From JACDAE01 sp963717195 (GTDB lineage Bacteria; Chloroflexota; Ktedonobacteria; Ktedonobacterales; Ktedonobacteraceae), in contig CAVQVR010000011.1 of assembly GCA_963717195.1 (NCBI GenBank), forward strand, positions 124,001-188,000: 64,000 nt of DNA, read 5' to 3'. Position numbers and translations under genes: made by a program. This document shows positions 44,589-54,564 of this stretch, piece by piece (position 1 is the first letter of the stretch; every line of letters starts with the position of its first letter). The notes below the pieces were generated by a model that did no database searches, had not been told where the DNA came from, and saw only the letters and a list, made by a program, of their open reading frames with translations.

Positions 44589-47073
44589 GTGGAGAACGTA
44601 CGCACCAGCAAACACAAAGGATCTCCTAATGAAATACTTAGAAGAGAACGTCTTCTACGCGGATGGTCATTTAGAGATGTTGCTGATCGTATCTCTTGCC
44701 CTGACGCACGTTTAGTGCGCAAGTGGGAAAACGGCGATACCTTTCCGAGTCCTACCTATCGACAGCGGTTATGTGAGGTTTTTGAAAAAAATGCTGAAGA
44801 ACTGGCATTAATAAAAGTGCAACAGACAAAATTTGTTTCAGATGGAAAGCAAGAAACATCGATCTCTACAATAGAAACTATACCGCACCCTTTAGAGCAA
44901 CAAACACCCCCAGAACAAACACCCCCAGAAGCATTGATGGACAAAGAGGCACCCTCTTTCCCATTATCTCTTGAAGAGACGCAAGATGTAACGATGGATA
45001 TAAACCGTCAGCATATGCTTGCTCAGGTAAAGCATATCTGGATTGAGGGATTGCTGGAGCACTCACTCCCAACTGCCAGACCGATCCCATTAGCATTATA
45101 TGAAGATACTAGCCTCATTGAGAATCCCTGGCGCTACGACGTTCAAGAGATGGACTCTCCGCCACATGCATTACCCTGTAATACCCGCATTACGCAGGTC
45201 TACGATGCCGCCCATGGCGCATTGTTAATTCTGGGAGAACCCGGCGCTGGGAAAACAACCTTACTACTTACTCTTGCTTCCGATCTATTGCAGCGAGCAA
45301 TACAAAATCCTTCGCTACCTATCCCGGTTGTCTTTCATCTCGCATCGTGGTCTGCTCGCAAGTTACCATTGGAGCGCTGGCTGATGGAGGAATTGACGGT
45401 GAAATACCAGGTGCCTCAACGTCTTAGTCAGGCCTGGGTTGAGCAAAACAAATTCCTGTTGCTTCTGGATGGTCTCGATGAAGTTGATCCTGCTATCTGT
45501 GAAGATTGTATTGCAGCAGTCAATACCTATCGTGGAGAACATAGTATCGTTCCCCTTGTTGTCTGTTGCCGCATTACTGAGTATCTTGCCCAAAAGAGGC
45601 GTTTGCTCCTTGACAACGCAGTGATCATACAGCCTTTGACGCCTCAACAGATTAACACGTACTTAGAACAAGGCGGGAAGCAACTCAAGGCGCTACACAT
45701 ACTGTTTGCTGATGATCCTGACTTACAGGAAACTCGCGAAAACTCCATTGCTACTCGACATTTTGACCCGCACCTATCAAGGATCATATAGCGAGACCAT
45801 TCAGCTACCAAAAAAGGGTGCCCAGCGAGACCAACTGTTCCATGCCTACATCCAACGCATGTTCCAGCGCCGCACGGCTCAACAGAAGTATAGCAAAGAG
45901 CAAACATTGCGCTGGTTGTGCTGGCTAGCAAAGCAAATGAAGCGACGAGGTCAGGCCGTATTCTACATTGAGTCATTGCAATTTAGCGATCTAACAGCAG
46001 CTTCCTGGTCCCGCTTGATCCCAACTCTTGCTTTTGGACTGATCTCGGCAGTTGCGTGTTGGATTACCTATGGCCTCTTCTTTCAGGTACAACGATTTCA
46101 TACCCCATGGGTACAGAGCGGCCTCGTTGGTCTCCTCGTGCTGCTCTGTTTTGTTGTTATGAATGGCTTCATTCGAGAAAAGGTCACCTGGTTCGAGGTT
46201 GGCCCATCAGTTCAGCAGGGATGGGGCTACCGGCTCAAAAGAATACTTCGTCCTATAGTGTATGGACTATGTCTGGGTCTTCCCGCCGGATTACTCGTCG
46301 GCTTCCTTATGTGGCATGCTTATGGCAGGGCTTCCGGGCTGGCTCATGGTTTGTACGGCATCGTTGAACTCTCCATTCACGCAATGTTATTGGGCATACT
46401 TCCGAGAACAATCCAGCCAGTTGAGATTCTCGTGTTCTCATGGGAAAACTTGCGCAAGCGACTCATCTATTGTGTAGGAGGAGGTCTGGCTATTGGTCTT
46501 GCCTTCTGCCTGTTCTTTTTGTATGAATTTGCGCCATTTCGCGCCTTGCTTCTGGGCCTGCTCCTGGGCGGTATTTTTTTCTGCTTCCTTGCTGGCTCTG
46601 TCGGCTTAGTCTCTCCAAAAAGCATGGACAGGCGCTATCGTCTATTGCCAAATGAAGGGATTCATCGTTCTTTCAGAAATAGCCTTGTGCTAGGAGTGAC
46701 GAGCGCCTGTATACAGGGTACGCTTTCCAGCCTGGTATTTAGCTTCCTTGGTCATCCAAATACGGCACTCGTAGTCTACGGGATTATCCCGGGCATTGCT
46801 ACATTTAATGTTATCACAACGCGTACCGGCGGTTATGCCTGGATTCAACACTATCTCTTACGTTTTTGCCTCTGGCAAGCCGATCTAGCCCCCTGGAATT
46901 ACTCCGCATTTCTAGATTATGCTGTAGAGCGTGTTTTCTTGCGCAGGATCAGCGGCGGATATATTTTCATCCATCGTCTTCTACTGGATCACTTCGCGGA
47001 TCTTGATGTCTCCGCATATCTAGAAACGAGTGGACAAAAAGAGCTGTATAATACACTCGTTGAAGATGCATAA
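44589..47073 (+). pseudogene. HTH-NACHT NTPase with multi-pass membrane C-terminus, frameshifted near 45730
   Basis: The GTG at 44589 is preferred over ATG 44574 because AAGGAG lies 6 bp before it. The N-terminus is an XRE-type helix-turn-helix (RERLLRGWSFRDVADRISC). The NACHT NTPase follows: P-loop LGEPGAGKTTLL and Walker B FLLLLDGLDEV. After CAGGAAACTCGCG at about 45728 the frame breaks; with one A fewer, it continues ELAKTPLLLDILTRTYQGSY in the frame that ends at 47073. That part includes a helical region and about eight membrane segments. HTH-STAND proteins of this kind are signal-transducing or conflict-related ATPases; the trigger is unknown. Confidence 0.8.
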
Positions 47074-47146
47074 AAAATGTGGAGTAGTAAGTCACAGCCC
47101 TTAGGAAGCATTTTAGTTAAGCCTGAGTGAAGACGATAACCAATGC

Positions 47147-47188
47147 GAGCGCAGTGTTGTGGTTCTGAGAAACCACAACACTGCGCTC
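47147..47188. terminator. Long hairpin between convergent genes
   Basis: A perfect 18-bp stem, GAGCGCAGTGTTGTGGTT and its complement, around a 6-nt loop. It lies between the NACHT gene (+) and the repeat-protein gene (-). No T-run follows on either strand. Confidence 0.6.
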
Positions 47189-47209
47189 GATATGAAGGAA
47201 ACGTTCCGA

Positions 47210-47906
47210 TTATGGGAAGAGCCTGAAGTAAGGCGCCTGGGTATTGTCATAAGCAGCCTGAGCACGCGTTGCCGGAACCACACACACATGATCGGTCACG
47301 CTATAATCAATCCCTTTAGAGGCTTCTCGCCATACGTATCCGTTAATACAGGTATCTGGCCCATAAGCTCCATTAGGATCGATACGAGAGGCGGCCTGAC
47401 TATTGTCATAAACGGCCTGAGCACGCGTTGCCGGAACCACACATACATGGTCATTGCTACCGTAAGCCTCACGCCATACATACCCATTTACACATGTATC
47501 AGGTCCGTAGGGTGGAGGCGTAAAAGTTGAGCAAGAAGGAATGAGTATCGGAAACTCCTGGGCTACCTCACCATCAAACACTCGAGACACCCAGATTATT
47601 ACACCCATTTACATACACTTCTCCATAAGCTTTACCATTACTATCAGGAGAAAGGAAGGTCGCCCCCACTTCCGTCTCTCCGTTATACACAACGAATTCT
47701 CCCGACCCTGTTACGATATTGCTGACTACAAAGCCAAGTGTGTCTGAACTGGTCCAGACGACTCTGTCAAGGTTGCCCCCGCCTATACCCAGAGGTGCTG
47801 CTTGCAGATTTGTGTGAGTGGAAGCTGCAAAGGATGTAGGTGTTTGGAAGAAGAAACTTCCAACCAGTAATAAAAGAAACAAAATTGAACCTGATAAGCG
47901 TTTCAA
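47210..47906 (-). pseudogene. Secreted protein with tandem GPDTC-GYVWREA repeats, frameshifted near 47605
   Basis: Starts at TTG 47906 with GGAGGG 8 bp upstream; residues 1-27 are a signal peptide. The 5' frame ends early (at 47574) but the overlapping frame (from about 47608) continues FDGEVAQEFPILIPSCSTFT to 47210; one fewer G in a GGG run at 47604-47606 joins them into about 231 residues. The C-terminal half has two copies of a 45-residue unit: GPDTCVNGYVWREA and GPDTCINGYVWREA, each followed by DHVCVVPATRAQA. Paired cysteines in each unit suggest disulfide-stabilised extracellular modules, seen in other soil bacteria. Function unknown. Confidence 0.7.
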
Positions 47907-48130
47907 GTGTTAACCCTCCATGATAAAAAAGCTGTGAATACACTAAGAAATGAACATCTTTCTTCAGATGCACACACAAGAGATGCTGACCTTCCTCTAT
48001 GAAAAGTAGCAGACCTGCAATCTTATGCAAAGAGAGTTTACCTTCAAATCAGCAAGAGAGGCGGGTCAAAAAGAGGTCATCTAGAGGGCAGCTAGAGGGC
48101 AAATTATGAAATTGTGACCCAAAAGGAAAA

Positions 48131-48496
48131 GTGAGTCTACATCATTTAGAGGAAATACGTTGCATCGCATTGCACTCCCCATCTCTCCCATCTCGATACT
48201 CTAAAGGCAAACACCAGCAAGGTCAGCCCACTCAACGGCATTTGCTATATGTGGTGGGATCTTATGTCCATCTCGGGCAAGAGATAGACGAAGCATGCCT
48301 GGAGGTAATGCAGAGAACCCTTGATCTCGATGCTCTGGCATGCTGTGAAAGTACACTTCACGGATTGGGACACTGGGCACACAGCTATCCACAGGAGGTA
48401 GAAGCCATAATTAGTACCTGGCTCGTTCGCAACCCCTTCCTCAAAGAGGCACTGAAAGAATATGCCCATGCAGCACGAAAAGGCCATGTCCTGTGA
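48131..48496 (+). CDS. Small helical protein of unknown function
   Basis: 121 residues from GTG 48131, preceded by AAAGGAAAA. The sequence is helical, with two Cys (ALACCES) and a HEAT-like feel (CCESTLHGLGHWAHSYPQEV, STWLVRNPFLKEALKEYAHA). There is no signal peptide. I do not recognise the family. It faces the GH99-like gene convergently, 16 bp apart. Confidence 0.6.
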   Translation: MSLHHLEEIRCIALHSPSLPSRYSKGKHQQGQPTQRHLLYVVGSYVHLGQEIDEACLEVMQRTLDLDALACCESTLHGLGHWAHSYPQEVEAIISTWLVRNPFLKEALKEYAHAARKGHVL

Positions 48497-48512
48497 ATAC
48501 TGAACGCTGTTC

Positions 48513-49664
48513 TCATCCTCGCCACTGCGTTATATACTGTTGCGTGATATTCATGTAGAGATCATTATACGTTTGGCTCGGTTCAATCATCGAGCCTTCG
48601 AACCATTCGTTGAAGCTGGTGATGGTGATCCAGTCGGGGCTGCTAGAGATCGCTCCCGTCCAGCTGGAGCGATAAGTTGCGCCGTTGTTGCGTGCGACGA
48701 CGACGTGGTTTGTGCGTCCAGGCACTTTTGTATCGTTGAAGCCGGGAACGACGCCTGCCGCCCAGATCTTCTGTGTTTTATGTACCTGGTTGTAAGCATT
48801 GATCTGGGAACGAAAGCCCTGGTCTACCTGGTTCATATCGTTATGCTGAATTCCCCAGTAAGCGCCGCTAAAGAGATGGATGCCATCAAAGACGGTAAGC
48901 AGGTTCATATTGACGCCTTCGGCTGACCAGATGGTTGTATGATTGGGGTCGACCTGCTGGCGAATGGCGGCCCATTGCGCAAGAGTGCGTCCATTGCCCA
49001 GCGGATCCCAGAAAAAGAAGACTGGTTTGCCCTGCCAGTGAAAGAAATGCGGATCGTTGGCATAGTGCGCCATGAGGTAACGCAGTCCGCTCACGGTCTT
49101 AGCGGTCCCTTGCAAGGCTGGCGCATCGCTTTCAAAGTAGATTGAGGACGCAAAATGAATATGGGTTGTATTCTCTAACGTTGCGGAATGTGCCAATAGC
49201 TTCGTAAAGTTCTGGTCGGTTGGATCGCCGGGTCCCCACCAGGAACTGATAAAGCCTGTGATGCCTGCTGCCGTTGCCTCTTGCAGTTGACGGTCAATCG
49301 TTGCATCGTCGCTGGAGGCATATGGTGTTACGGGCAGGTCCGACATGGTTGATAATGACCATGAGGAGGTGTTATACCACATATAATAAAATGCCAGTAC
49401 TGGTTTTTGCGTGTTGACGACTGCTGCCGATGAAGAGGCCGGTGTCGGTGTCGTATAGTGCAAAATCGGTGTCGGCGTTGGCTGTGTTGCCCACGGGCCG
49501 GGCGTCGGTGTCGGTGTGGGAGAAATCTGGGCAGTAGACGTGGGAGTCTTTTTCGCTGCTGTTGTTCCTGTGCTCGTTGTACTCTGGCAGGCAGTGAGAA
49601 AGAGTAGCAGGCAAATAGAGAGAAAGGGTGCTATTCTGTATTTTTTGGGACGGTGCATGCTCAT
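48513..49664 (-). CDS. GH99/GH71-like glycoside hydrolase lipoprotein
   Basis: 383 residues from the ATG at 49664 (GGAG 8 bp upstream). The frame upstream to 50033 is open but has no start support and overlaps the next gene. Residues 1-26 are a lipoprotein signal with lipobox LFLTAC; a Thr/Pro-rich linker follows (PTPTPTPGPW). The catalytic domain resembles GH99 endo-mannosidase/WbsX-like proteins: AFYYMWYNTSSW, ITGFISSWWGPGDPTDQNFT, KPVFFFWDPLG, ITITSFNEWFEGSMIEPS, the last containing the conserved Glu residues. It probably acts on extracellular mannan-like glycans. The 49665-49971 gap holds only a repeat fragment. Confidence 0.82.
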   Translation of the reverse strand: MSMHRPKKYRIAPFLSICLLLFLTACQSTTSTGTTAAKKTPTSTAQISPTPTPTPGPWATQPTPTPILHYTTPTPASSSAAVVNTQKPVLAFYYMWYNTSSWSLSTMSDLPVTPYASSDDATIDRQLQEATAAGITGFISSWWGPGDPTDQNFTKLLAHSATLENTTHIHFASSIYFESDAPALQGTAKTVSGLRYLMAHYANDPHFFHWQGKPVFFFWDPLGNGRTLAQWAAIRQQVDPNHTTIWSAEGVNMNLLTVFDGIHLFSGAYWGIQHNDMNQVDQGFRSQINAYNQVHKTQKIWAAGVVPGFNDTKVPGRTNHVVVARNNGATYRSSWTGAISSSPDWITITSFNEWFEGSMIEPSQTYNDLYMNITQQYITQWRG

Positions 49665-49935
49665 TGAGTAAGCTCCAGATGTATGTTGATGTAAGAGAAT
49701 TCTACGTTGCATCCCCTCTGAGAATATCCTTACTGAAGGGCTGTATCTTCTAGATTTTGCGTTGTTACTAATGATACGAAGGAGAGGGGTCTGGGTAGTA
49801 AACCATATGACTAAGCTTTCTTCATCAGTGTTCTCTCTACGGGGAAAAGTAACACCTATCCAATATAGACTTAAGAGTGACTTCTCAAGCAAGCGGAAAG
49901 CAAAAAATCGTGATTGGCAATCGCCAGCCACATCT

Positions 49936-49961
49936 GTAGGGGCGCCGTTTACAAGCCCGTG
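49936..49961. repeat. GTAGGGGCGCCGTTTACAAG repeat fragment
   Basis: GTAGGGGCGCCGTTTACAAG then CCCGTG closely matches the right block of the element at 16707-16803 (GTAGGGATGCCGTTTACAAG). Confidence 0.55.
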
Positions 49962-49971
49962 CCTATGCATG

Positions 49972-50787
49972 CTATGTATTTGATGTTCCCTGCTGGCCAG
50001 TTCCGTCCGTCTGTGTGTCGTCATCAGTAGCATTCGTATTGCCGACGCGTGGCACGGCTTTATTGACCAGGTAGCCGGCGTGGCTGATACCTAGTAACAT
50101 GACCAGTCCATCATTGAGCGAAGGGAGGGTATTGATAGTGTTGGAAGTATTGATAAATGTTACTACCAGTGCACCAATATAGGCAACGGCGAGAATGATG
50201 GTGAAATAGAACAACTGAACTTTACCTACATCGAGCCGTCCTTGATTTGCGACTTCTTCGCCCATGAACATATCGGACCAACGAGCGTCGTAGCGGGTGT
50301 CATTGCTCATGACCTGGTCGCGCTTGGTACTCAAGGCGAGCGGTGCCCCAACAAGAGTGGTTGTACTAATACCCATCAGTGCCAACAACTCGATGGGAAT
50401 ATCGATGGCAAGCGCGTTGAAGGGGTTGATACGGACGTTGATCAGGGCAGCGGTGAGAAAGGCTGAGAGGATAATGAGTATCCAGAGCATCATCTGAAAG
50501 CGGGAAAGGCTGATCTTGTTGCGCTCGTCAATCAATAAACCATTCCATTTGTTGGTAGTCCCATGCCCAATCGTAAGCGATGATAATAAGAGCAGAAGGA
50601 AGATAGCAATCCATGTGAAGAGGCGGAGGGAAGAAGGAAAAAGGAGTCCAATCAGTCCTGCTACAATGAGCAATGCAGGTAAAACCAGGGTGTGCCAGAG
50701 TCTCCAATACGATTCGGGCCCGCTCGTGTTCTCAGATGGCGCATCTCCGGTTAGCTGTGTGGGGGCCAGTGGTTGATTTGCTGCCAT
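49972..50787 (-). CDS. Multi-pass membrane protein of unknown function
   Basis: 271 residues. Five to six membrane segments are seen: LVLPALLIVAGLIGLLF, FTWIAIFLLLLLSSLTIG, MMLWILIILSAFLTAALI, ELLALMGISTTTLVGAPLAL, FYFTIILAVAYIGALVVTFI, and a C-terminal GLVMLLGISHAGYLVNKA. Between them is a cytoplasmic loop with ERNKISLSRFQ. The C-terminus is Asn/Thr/Gly-rich. The family is not one I can name. Confidence 0.7.
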   Translation of the reverse strand: MAANQPLAPTQLTGDAPSENTSGPESYWRLWHTLVLPALLIVAGLIGLLFPSSLRLFTWIAIFLLLLLSSLTIGHGTTNKWNGLLIDERNKISLSRFQMMLWILIILSAFLTAALINVRINPFNALAIDIPIELLALMGISTTTLVGAPLALSTKRDQVMSNDTRYDARWSDMFMGEEVANQGRLDVGKVQLFYFTIILAVAYIGALVVTFINTSNTINTLPSLNDGLVMLLGISHAGYLVNKAVPRVGNTNATDDDTQTDGTGQQGTSNT

Positions 50788-50920
50788 GTGCTTCCTCTTT
50801 TATCTCTGAATTTATGCGTTGAGAAGAATGATGCCCACCTATTTTTGGACTGAGTTGCGTAGACATATTAAATTGACTTATGGAAATATATCATACATTG
50901 AAAAGTCTGTGAATAGAAGG

Positions 50921-50967
50921 GTTGCGTTGGGGATTTTTGCCCCATTGGCAAAAATCCCCAACGCAAC
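50921..50967. terminator. Long perfect hairpin downstream of the DsbA-like gene
   Basis: A 21-bp perfect stem beginning GTTGCGTTGGGGATTTTTGC, with loop CCATT. It lies 39 bp after the stop of the minus-strand DsbA-like gene. There is no clear T-run, so its terminator role is probable but not certain. Confidence 0.55.
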
Positions 50968-51005
50968 TCCTGATAGAGATTCAAGCAGAAATGCTTATAG
51001 GTTCA

Positions 51006-51722
51006 TCAGGTTGCGCAGGTGTCATCGTTACAGACGCCAGCACCTTTAGTAGTGCTCTCGACGCTGATGAGTTGTGGGCGTGCCTCGGCCCATGTGCGGT
51101 CAAGAACCTGGGAGAACGTTCCCGTTGGCTGTGCGCCTGAGACGCCGTATTTCTCATCGAAGGCGAAGAATGGGACGCCGCTGATACCGAACTCACTGGC
51201 TCGCTGCTCATCGGCTCTCACATCAGCCGCATAGGCATCGCTTGCGAGAATACTGCGTGCTTTGGCTGGATCAATACCGATTTCGGCAGCCAGTTTCACG
51301 AGCGTGTCGATATCTCCAATTGCCAATCCATCGGTAAAGTACGCTTTCAAGAGGCGCTCCTTCATGGCATCTTGAAGATTATATTCAGCGGCAAGATAAA
51401 TCAGCCGATGAGCATCAAACGTATTGCTATAGCGAGCCCTCTCAATATGATAATCAAGTCCCTCAGCCGCGGCGAGTGAGGTAATCTGTGCGTTAGCGTC
51501 GATGGCTTGCTGCAGGCTCATTCCGTATTTTTTCGCAAGCATCTCATTGACCGTATCTTCAGAAGTATTGGGAGCGTCCGGGGCCAGCTCAAAGCTACGC
51601 CACATGATCTCAACCTGGTCGCGATGCTCAAATTGGGCCAGCGCCGCCTCAAAACGGCGTTTGCCAATATAGCACCACGGGCAAGCGACATCCGACCATA
51701 TCTCAACTTTTATGTGTTTCAT
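51006..51722 (-). CDS. DsbA family oxidoreductase, FrnE-like
   Basis: 238 residues from the ATG at 51722 (GAGGA 5 bp upstream; the frame extends to 51770). The thioredoxin-fold site is VEIWSDVACPWCYIGKRRFE (CPWC), and the cis-Pro loop is FGISGVPFFAFDEKYGVSGA. The helical insertion is typical of the FrnE/2-hydroxychromene-isomerase-like group. There is no signal peptide, so it is cytoplasmic and probably acts in thiol-disulfide exchange or oxidative stress. The C-terminus adds a Cys pair (GVCNDDTCAT) that may be redox active. Confidence 0.9.
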   Translation of the reverse strand: MKHIKVEIWSDVACPWCYIGKRRFEAALAQFEHRDQVEIMWRSFELAPDAPNTSEDTVNEMLAKKYGMSLQQAIDANAQITSLAAAEGLDYHIERARYSNTFDAHRLIYLAAEYNLQDAMKERLLKAYFTDGLAIGDIDTLVKLAAEIGIDPAKARSILASDAYAADVRADEQRASEFGISGVPFFAFDEKYGVSGAQPTGTFSQVLDRTWAEARPQLISVESTTKGAGVCNDDTCAT

Positions 51723-51945
51723 TGGTTCCTCGGTTTCCGGCAGGGATAGAAGCGTCTTTGTGTTTGGCACTTACAAATTGTGTCTATGCTATCAAAATTA
51801 TAGCACATTTTATAGCACTAGCGTATTGCGAAAGAAAATAGGCTCTTCATCCTTCTGAGGGAAACATTGGGGAACGGCATAGGGGCGTCACCTTGCGTCA
51901 TTGGTTAATACAAAATCCTTTGACGAGACGAAATCAGGGTAGGAT

Positions 51946-52067
51946 CCCGAATAGTTCGCGCCCGTCGTACCCGAAAAACAACCTTTGTCTGAACTGTGTA
52001 TCCTCTCATCACCGATCAGATGGTTGTGAACCTATTTCTCGGGTACGACGGGCGCGAACTATTCGGG
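51946..52067. repeat. Inverted-repeat element with 29-bp perfect arms
   Basis: The left arm (51946-51974) begins CCCGAATAGTTCGCGCCCGT; the right arm (52039-52067) is its perfect complement. The 64-bp centre is unrelated. Outside the arms are GTAGGAT at the left and CCCCTAC at the right, tying it to the GTAGGGGC family. Just before it, at 51884-51900, lies a piece (GGGGCGTCACCTTGCGT) shared with other repeats. No gene lies in 51771-52122. Confidence 0.7.
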
Positions 52068-52122
52068 CCCCTACTCCACTCCCCTTAATGGATAGAGACC
52101 CAGAAAATGAAGGGATGTAGGT

Positions 52123-53541
52123 TCACAGCTTACGTGTAGCACGGCCACGGGTACGAGCGGGTGGTGGATAATAGACAGGAGTTGTGGCAATGATATCCCC
52201 AACGCGCAACTGGACCTGCTGATAACGATTGGCTGGCTGGTGATAATGTGCAAAAAGCATAAGGCTGTGATGAGCAATGACATCAGCCTCATCGGTGTGA
52301 CGCGAAAGGACCATCTGCCCACCAGTTGTTTCCTCGGCACTGGTGACGGCCACTTCTTCGCCCTCCTCGCCCATCACGAGCTTACGCGTCTTGCGTCGTA
52401 CGCTACGGCTGGGCCAGAGAATCAGAGCGATAGCCTTACCTTTCAAGCGCTGCTCACGCAAACGTTCACTCAGGTAATCGGCCAGTTTACGAATAGCGGC
52501 ACAGGTTTCATCGGCATCAGTGGTATGGCTAAAGCGCACACGTGCATTTTGACTGAGTGGAGGGGCGTCAGGTACAACCAGGCTGATATCCTCTCCATGG
52601 GCCAGCTGGTACACCCAACCGCCCAGGCGTCCCAGGCGGCGCAGCACTCCTTCTTCATTCAGGGCCGCGACCTGAGCAAAGGTCGCGATGCCAAAGTCGC
52701 GAAAGTGAGCAACCATCTCAGCCACCGCAACCGGGTCAGCCTGCTCGTTGCGTCCCTCAACCTCAGGTGGACGGGTGCTTTGATCCTCCGGGCGCTCTTC
52801 TGGCTCGGGTAGCGCACCAGGGATACCAGTCCCTGCCGCCCGCACCTGCAGGAGCAGAGAGAGAGGAAGCGTCTGTACAAAGGACACCTCGCGACCGGGC
52901 GGAATATACAACACTCCCTGCCGCCCATCTTTACGACTCATCAAAGAAGCCAGTTCCGAGATGGCTTTTCCGTTGGCGATACCAATCAGCCCGATCAGTC
53001 CCATTTCTGCAATCTCTGCACATAATCGTTCGGCCAGGGAGACAGGAGAATCGAAAGGAATTTCGCACCCGCGAAGATCAATGAACGCATCAGCGATAGG
53101 TATAAATTCAATGATACGCGAATATGCCCGGTAACGTTCGCGCAACCGTTGTAGCACTGGCTGGTAGCGATCATAGGAAGCGGGCATAAAACGTGTACGA
53201 GGAGCAAGACGATGTGCACGGCGCAACGGCATCCCGGGACTGATCCCCAGACGCATCGCGGTTGGAGAGACATCAATCACGCGACCAGGCTCATTTGGAC
53301 GCCCGGTACCGGTTCCCACCACAAAGCTCTGACCCTGTAAAGAAGGATCAAACATCTCTTCCAGCGTACAATAAAAGTGGCGAATACGTACGTGCATGAT
53401 CCCTTGACGTAAACGTGCGCGTTCGGCGACCCGCGCCATCTCCTGAACGTTTATGGATGCACCCGTATGTTGTTCAATCGTTTGACTATATGGGCTCTGC
53501 GTCATGTTTGTTGAGGCTGATGGTAAATTAAATTGTTGCAT
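52123..53541 (-). CDS. Y-family DNA polymerase-like protein lacking catalytic acids (ImuB-like)
   Basis: 472 residues. The Y-family fold is evident: HVRIRHFYCTLEEM where active polymerases have HVDMDAFFASVE, GRVIDVSPTAMRLGISPGMP, RYRAYSRIIEFIPIADAFID, then GIANGKAISELASLMSRKDG and a little-finger region. The first metal Asp is Arg (R52, and R54), and the S-x-D-E pair reads I-A-D (A150, D151). With its metal ligands lost it should not polymerise. This is the pattern of ImuB, the non-catalytic Y-family member of the ImuA-ImuB-DnaE2 mutasome; neither partner is in the window. A long acidic/Pro linker (about 250-275) is unusual. Confidence 0.82.
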   Translation of the reverse strand: MQQFNLPSASTNMTQSPYSQTIEQHTGASINVQEMARVAERARLRQGIMHVRIRHFYCTLEEMFDPSLQGQSFVVGTGTGRPNEPGRVIDVSPTAMRLGISPGMPLRRAHRLAPRTRFMPASYDRYQPVLQRLRERYRAYSRIIEFIPIADAFIDLRGCEIPFDSPVSLAERLCAEIAEMGLIGLIGIANGKAISELASLMSRKDGRQGVLYIPPGREVSFVQTLPLSLLLQVRAAGTGIPGALPEPEERPEDQSTRPPEVEGRNEQADPVAVAEMVAHFRDFGIATFAQVAALNEEGVLRRLGRLGGWVYQLAHGEDISLVVPDAPPLSQNARVRFSHTTDADETCAAIRKLADYLSERLREQRLKGKAIALILWPSRSVRRKTRKLVMGEEGEEVAVTSAEETTGGQMVLSRHTDEADVIAHHSLMLFAHYHQPANRYQQVQLRVGDIIATTPVYYPPPARTRGRATRKL

Positions 53542-53789
53542 AAGTATCTTCTATTGTCATAAGTATCCACACGTAAAATGAACGAGGACAGACGTAGCGG
53601 TTTGCATACAATTACAAATTCCCTTCCTGGCTACTGAACAATGGATCAGCCCTGGGCCCAGAATATTTCACCAGCCTATCAATGAACGTGGTGAGGATGC
53701 ACTTTCCCTGGCTCCTCTTCTATTTTCATACCCTGTCACTCCTCTGTCAAGTAAACGAGCAAGCAGCACGCTATTCATTCTGATCCACC

Positions 53790-53818
53790 TTGTCAAAAAG
53801 TACTCGTTGAGATATAGT
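53790..53818 (+). promoter_or_regulatory. Candidate promoter of the Clp_N protein
   Basis: TTGTCA (53790-53795), a 17-bp spacer, then TATAGT (53813-53818), about 78 bp before the GTG start. The remainder of 53542-53895 has no gene. Confidence 0.5.
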
Positions 53819-53895
53819 GTAGAGGTATACTCCCTCCTGACTAAAACGACGTTTTTATACTTGTTAATACTATCAATGACGGGGAGAACTCCACT

Positions 53896-54405
53896 GTGAA
53901 CAAGCGAGATCGCTTCGGTAAATTTACGGAGCAGGCATGGAAGAGTAGAAATAACTTCGATGATTATCAATTCGCCGAACAGGTTGAGAGAGTCTTGAGT
54001 TATGCCCAGGCGGAGGCACGCAATCTGCAGCATAGCTATGTAGGGACGGAACATCTGCTCCTTGGATTGCTACGGGAAGAGGGCGGCGTTGCGGCTCGCA
54101 TCTTGAAAAGTCTTGGCGCAGACCTTACACGTACCCGTGTTGGAATCGAAACGCTTGTGGGTCATGGCGAACACTCGACTTCGGACGAAGTATCTCTAAC
54201 ACCGTTGGCACGTGCACAGATTCACCTGGCCGCTGATGAAGCTAATCGCCTGGGACATAAATCAATCAACACCGAACATCTCCTGCTGGGCCTGGTACGC
54301 GAAGGCGAGGGAATTGCATCAAGTGTCCTGGGTAGTCTTGGTGTGAGCCTGGAGATGGCACGTGCCAAAACTCTCGAATTTCTTCAGGAGAGGGACCAGC
54401 AGTAA
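53896..54405 (+). CDS. Stand-alone Clp N-terminal domain protein (ClpC N-domain-like)
   Basis: 169 residues from GTG 53896 (GGGGAGA upstream). Two Clp_N repeats are clear: EARNLQHSYVGTEHLLLGLL and EANRLGHKSINTEHLLLGLV, each with the helix pairs of the ClpA/ClpC N-domain. There is no ATPase module. It resembles ClpC residues 1-145 plus a basic N-terminal extension (KRDRFGKFTEQAWKSR). It may compete for or deliver ClpC adaptors (inference). Confidence 0.88.
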   Translation: MNKRDRFGKFTEQAWKSRNNFDDYQFAEQVERVLSYAQAEARNLQHSYVGTEHLLLGLLREEGGVAARILKSLGADLTRTRVGIETLVGHGEHSTSDEVSLTPLARAQIHLAADEANRLGHKSINTEHLLLGLVREGEGIASSVLGSLGVSLEMARAKTLEFLQERDQQ

Positions 54406-54564
54406 CACGTTTGCATCCGAGGCAAACTGCTCAATGATCTTAACCATAAACGTGTACTCTTAACAAGAACACAACCACATTCGTGCTTTTTTTGTAGCCT
54501 CCTTGAGGTACTCTTTTTATTAATAACGACACGCCTTTATATAGAAACAAAGAGGAGCCATGCT

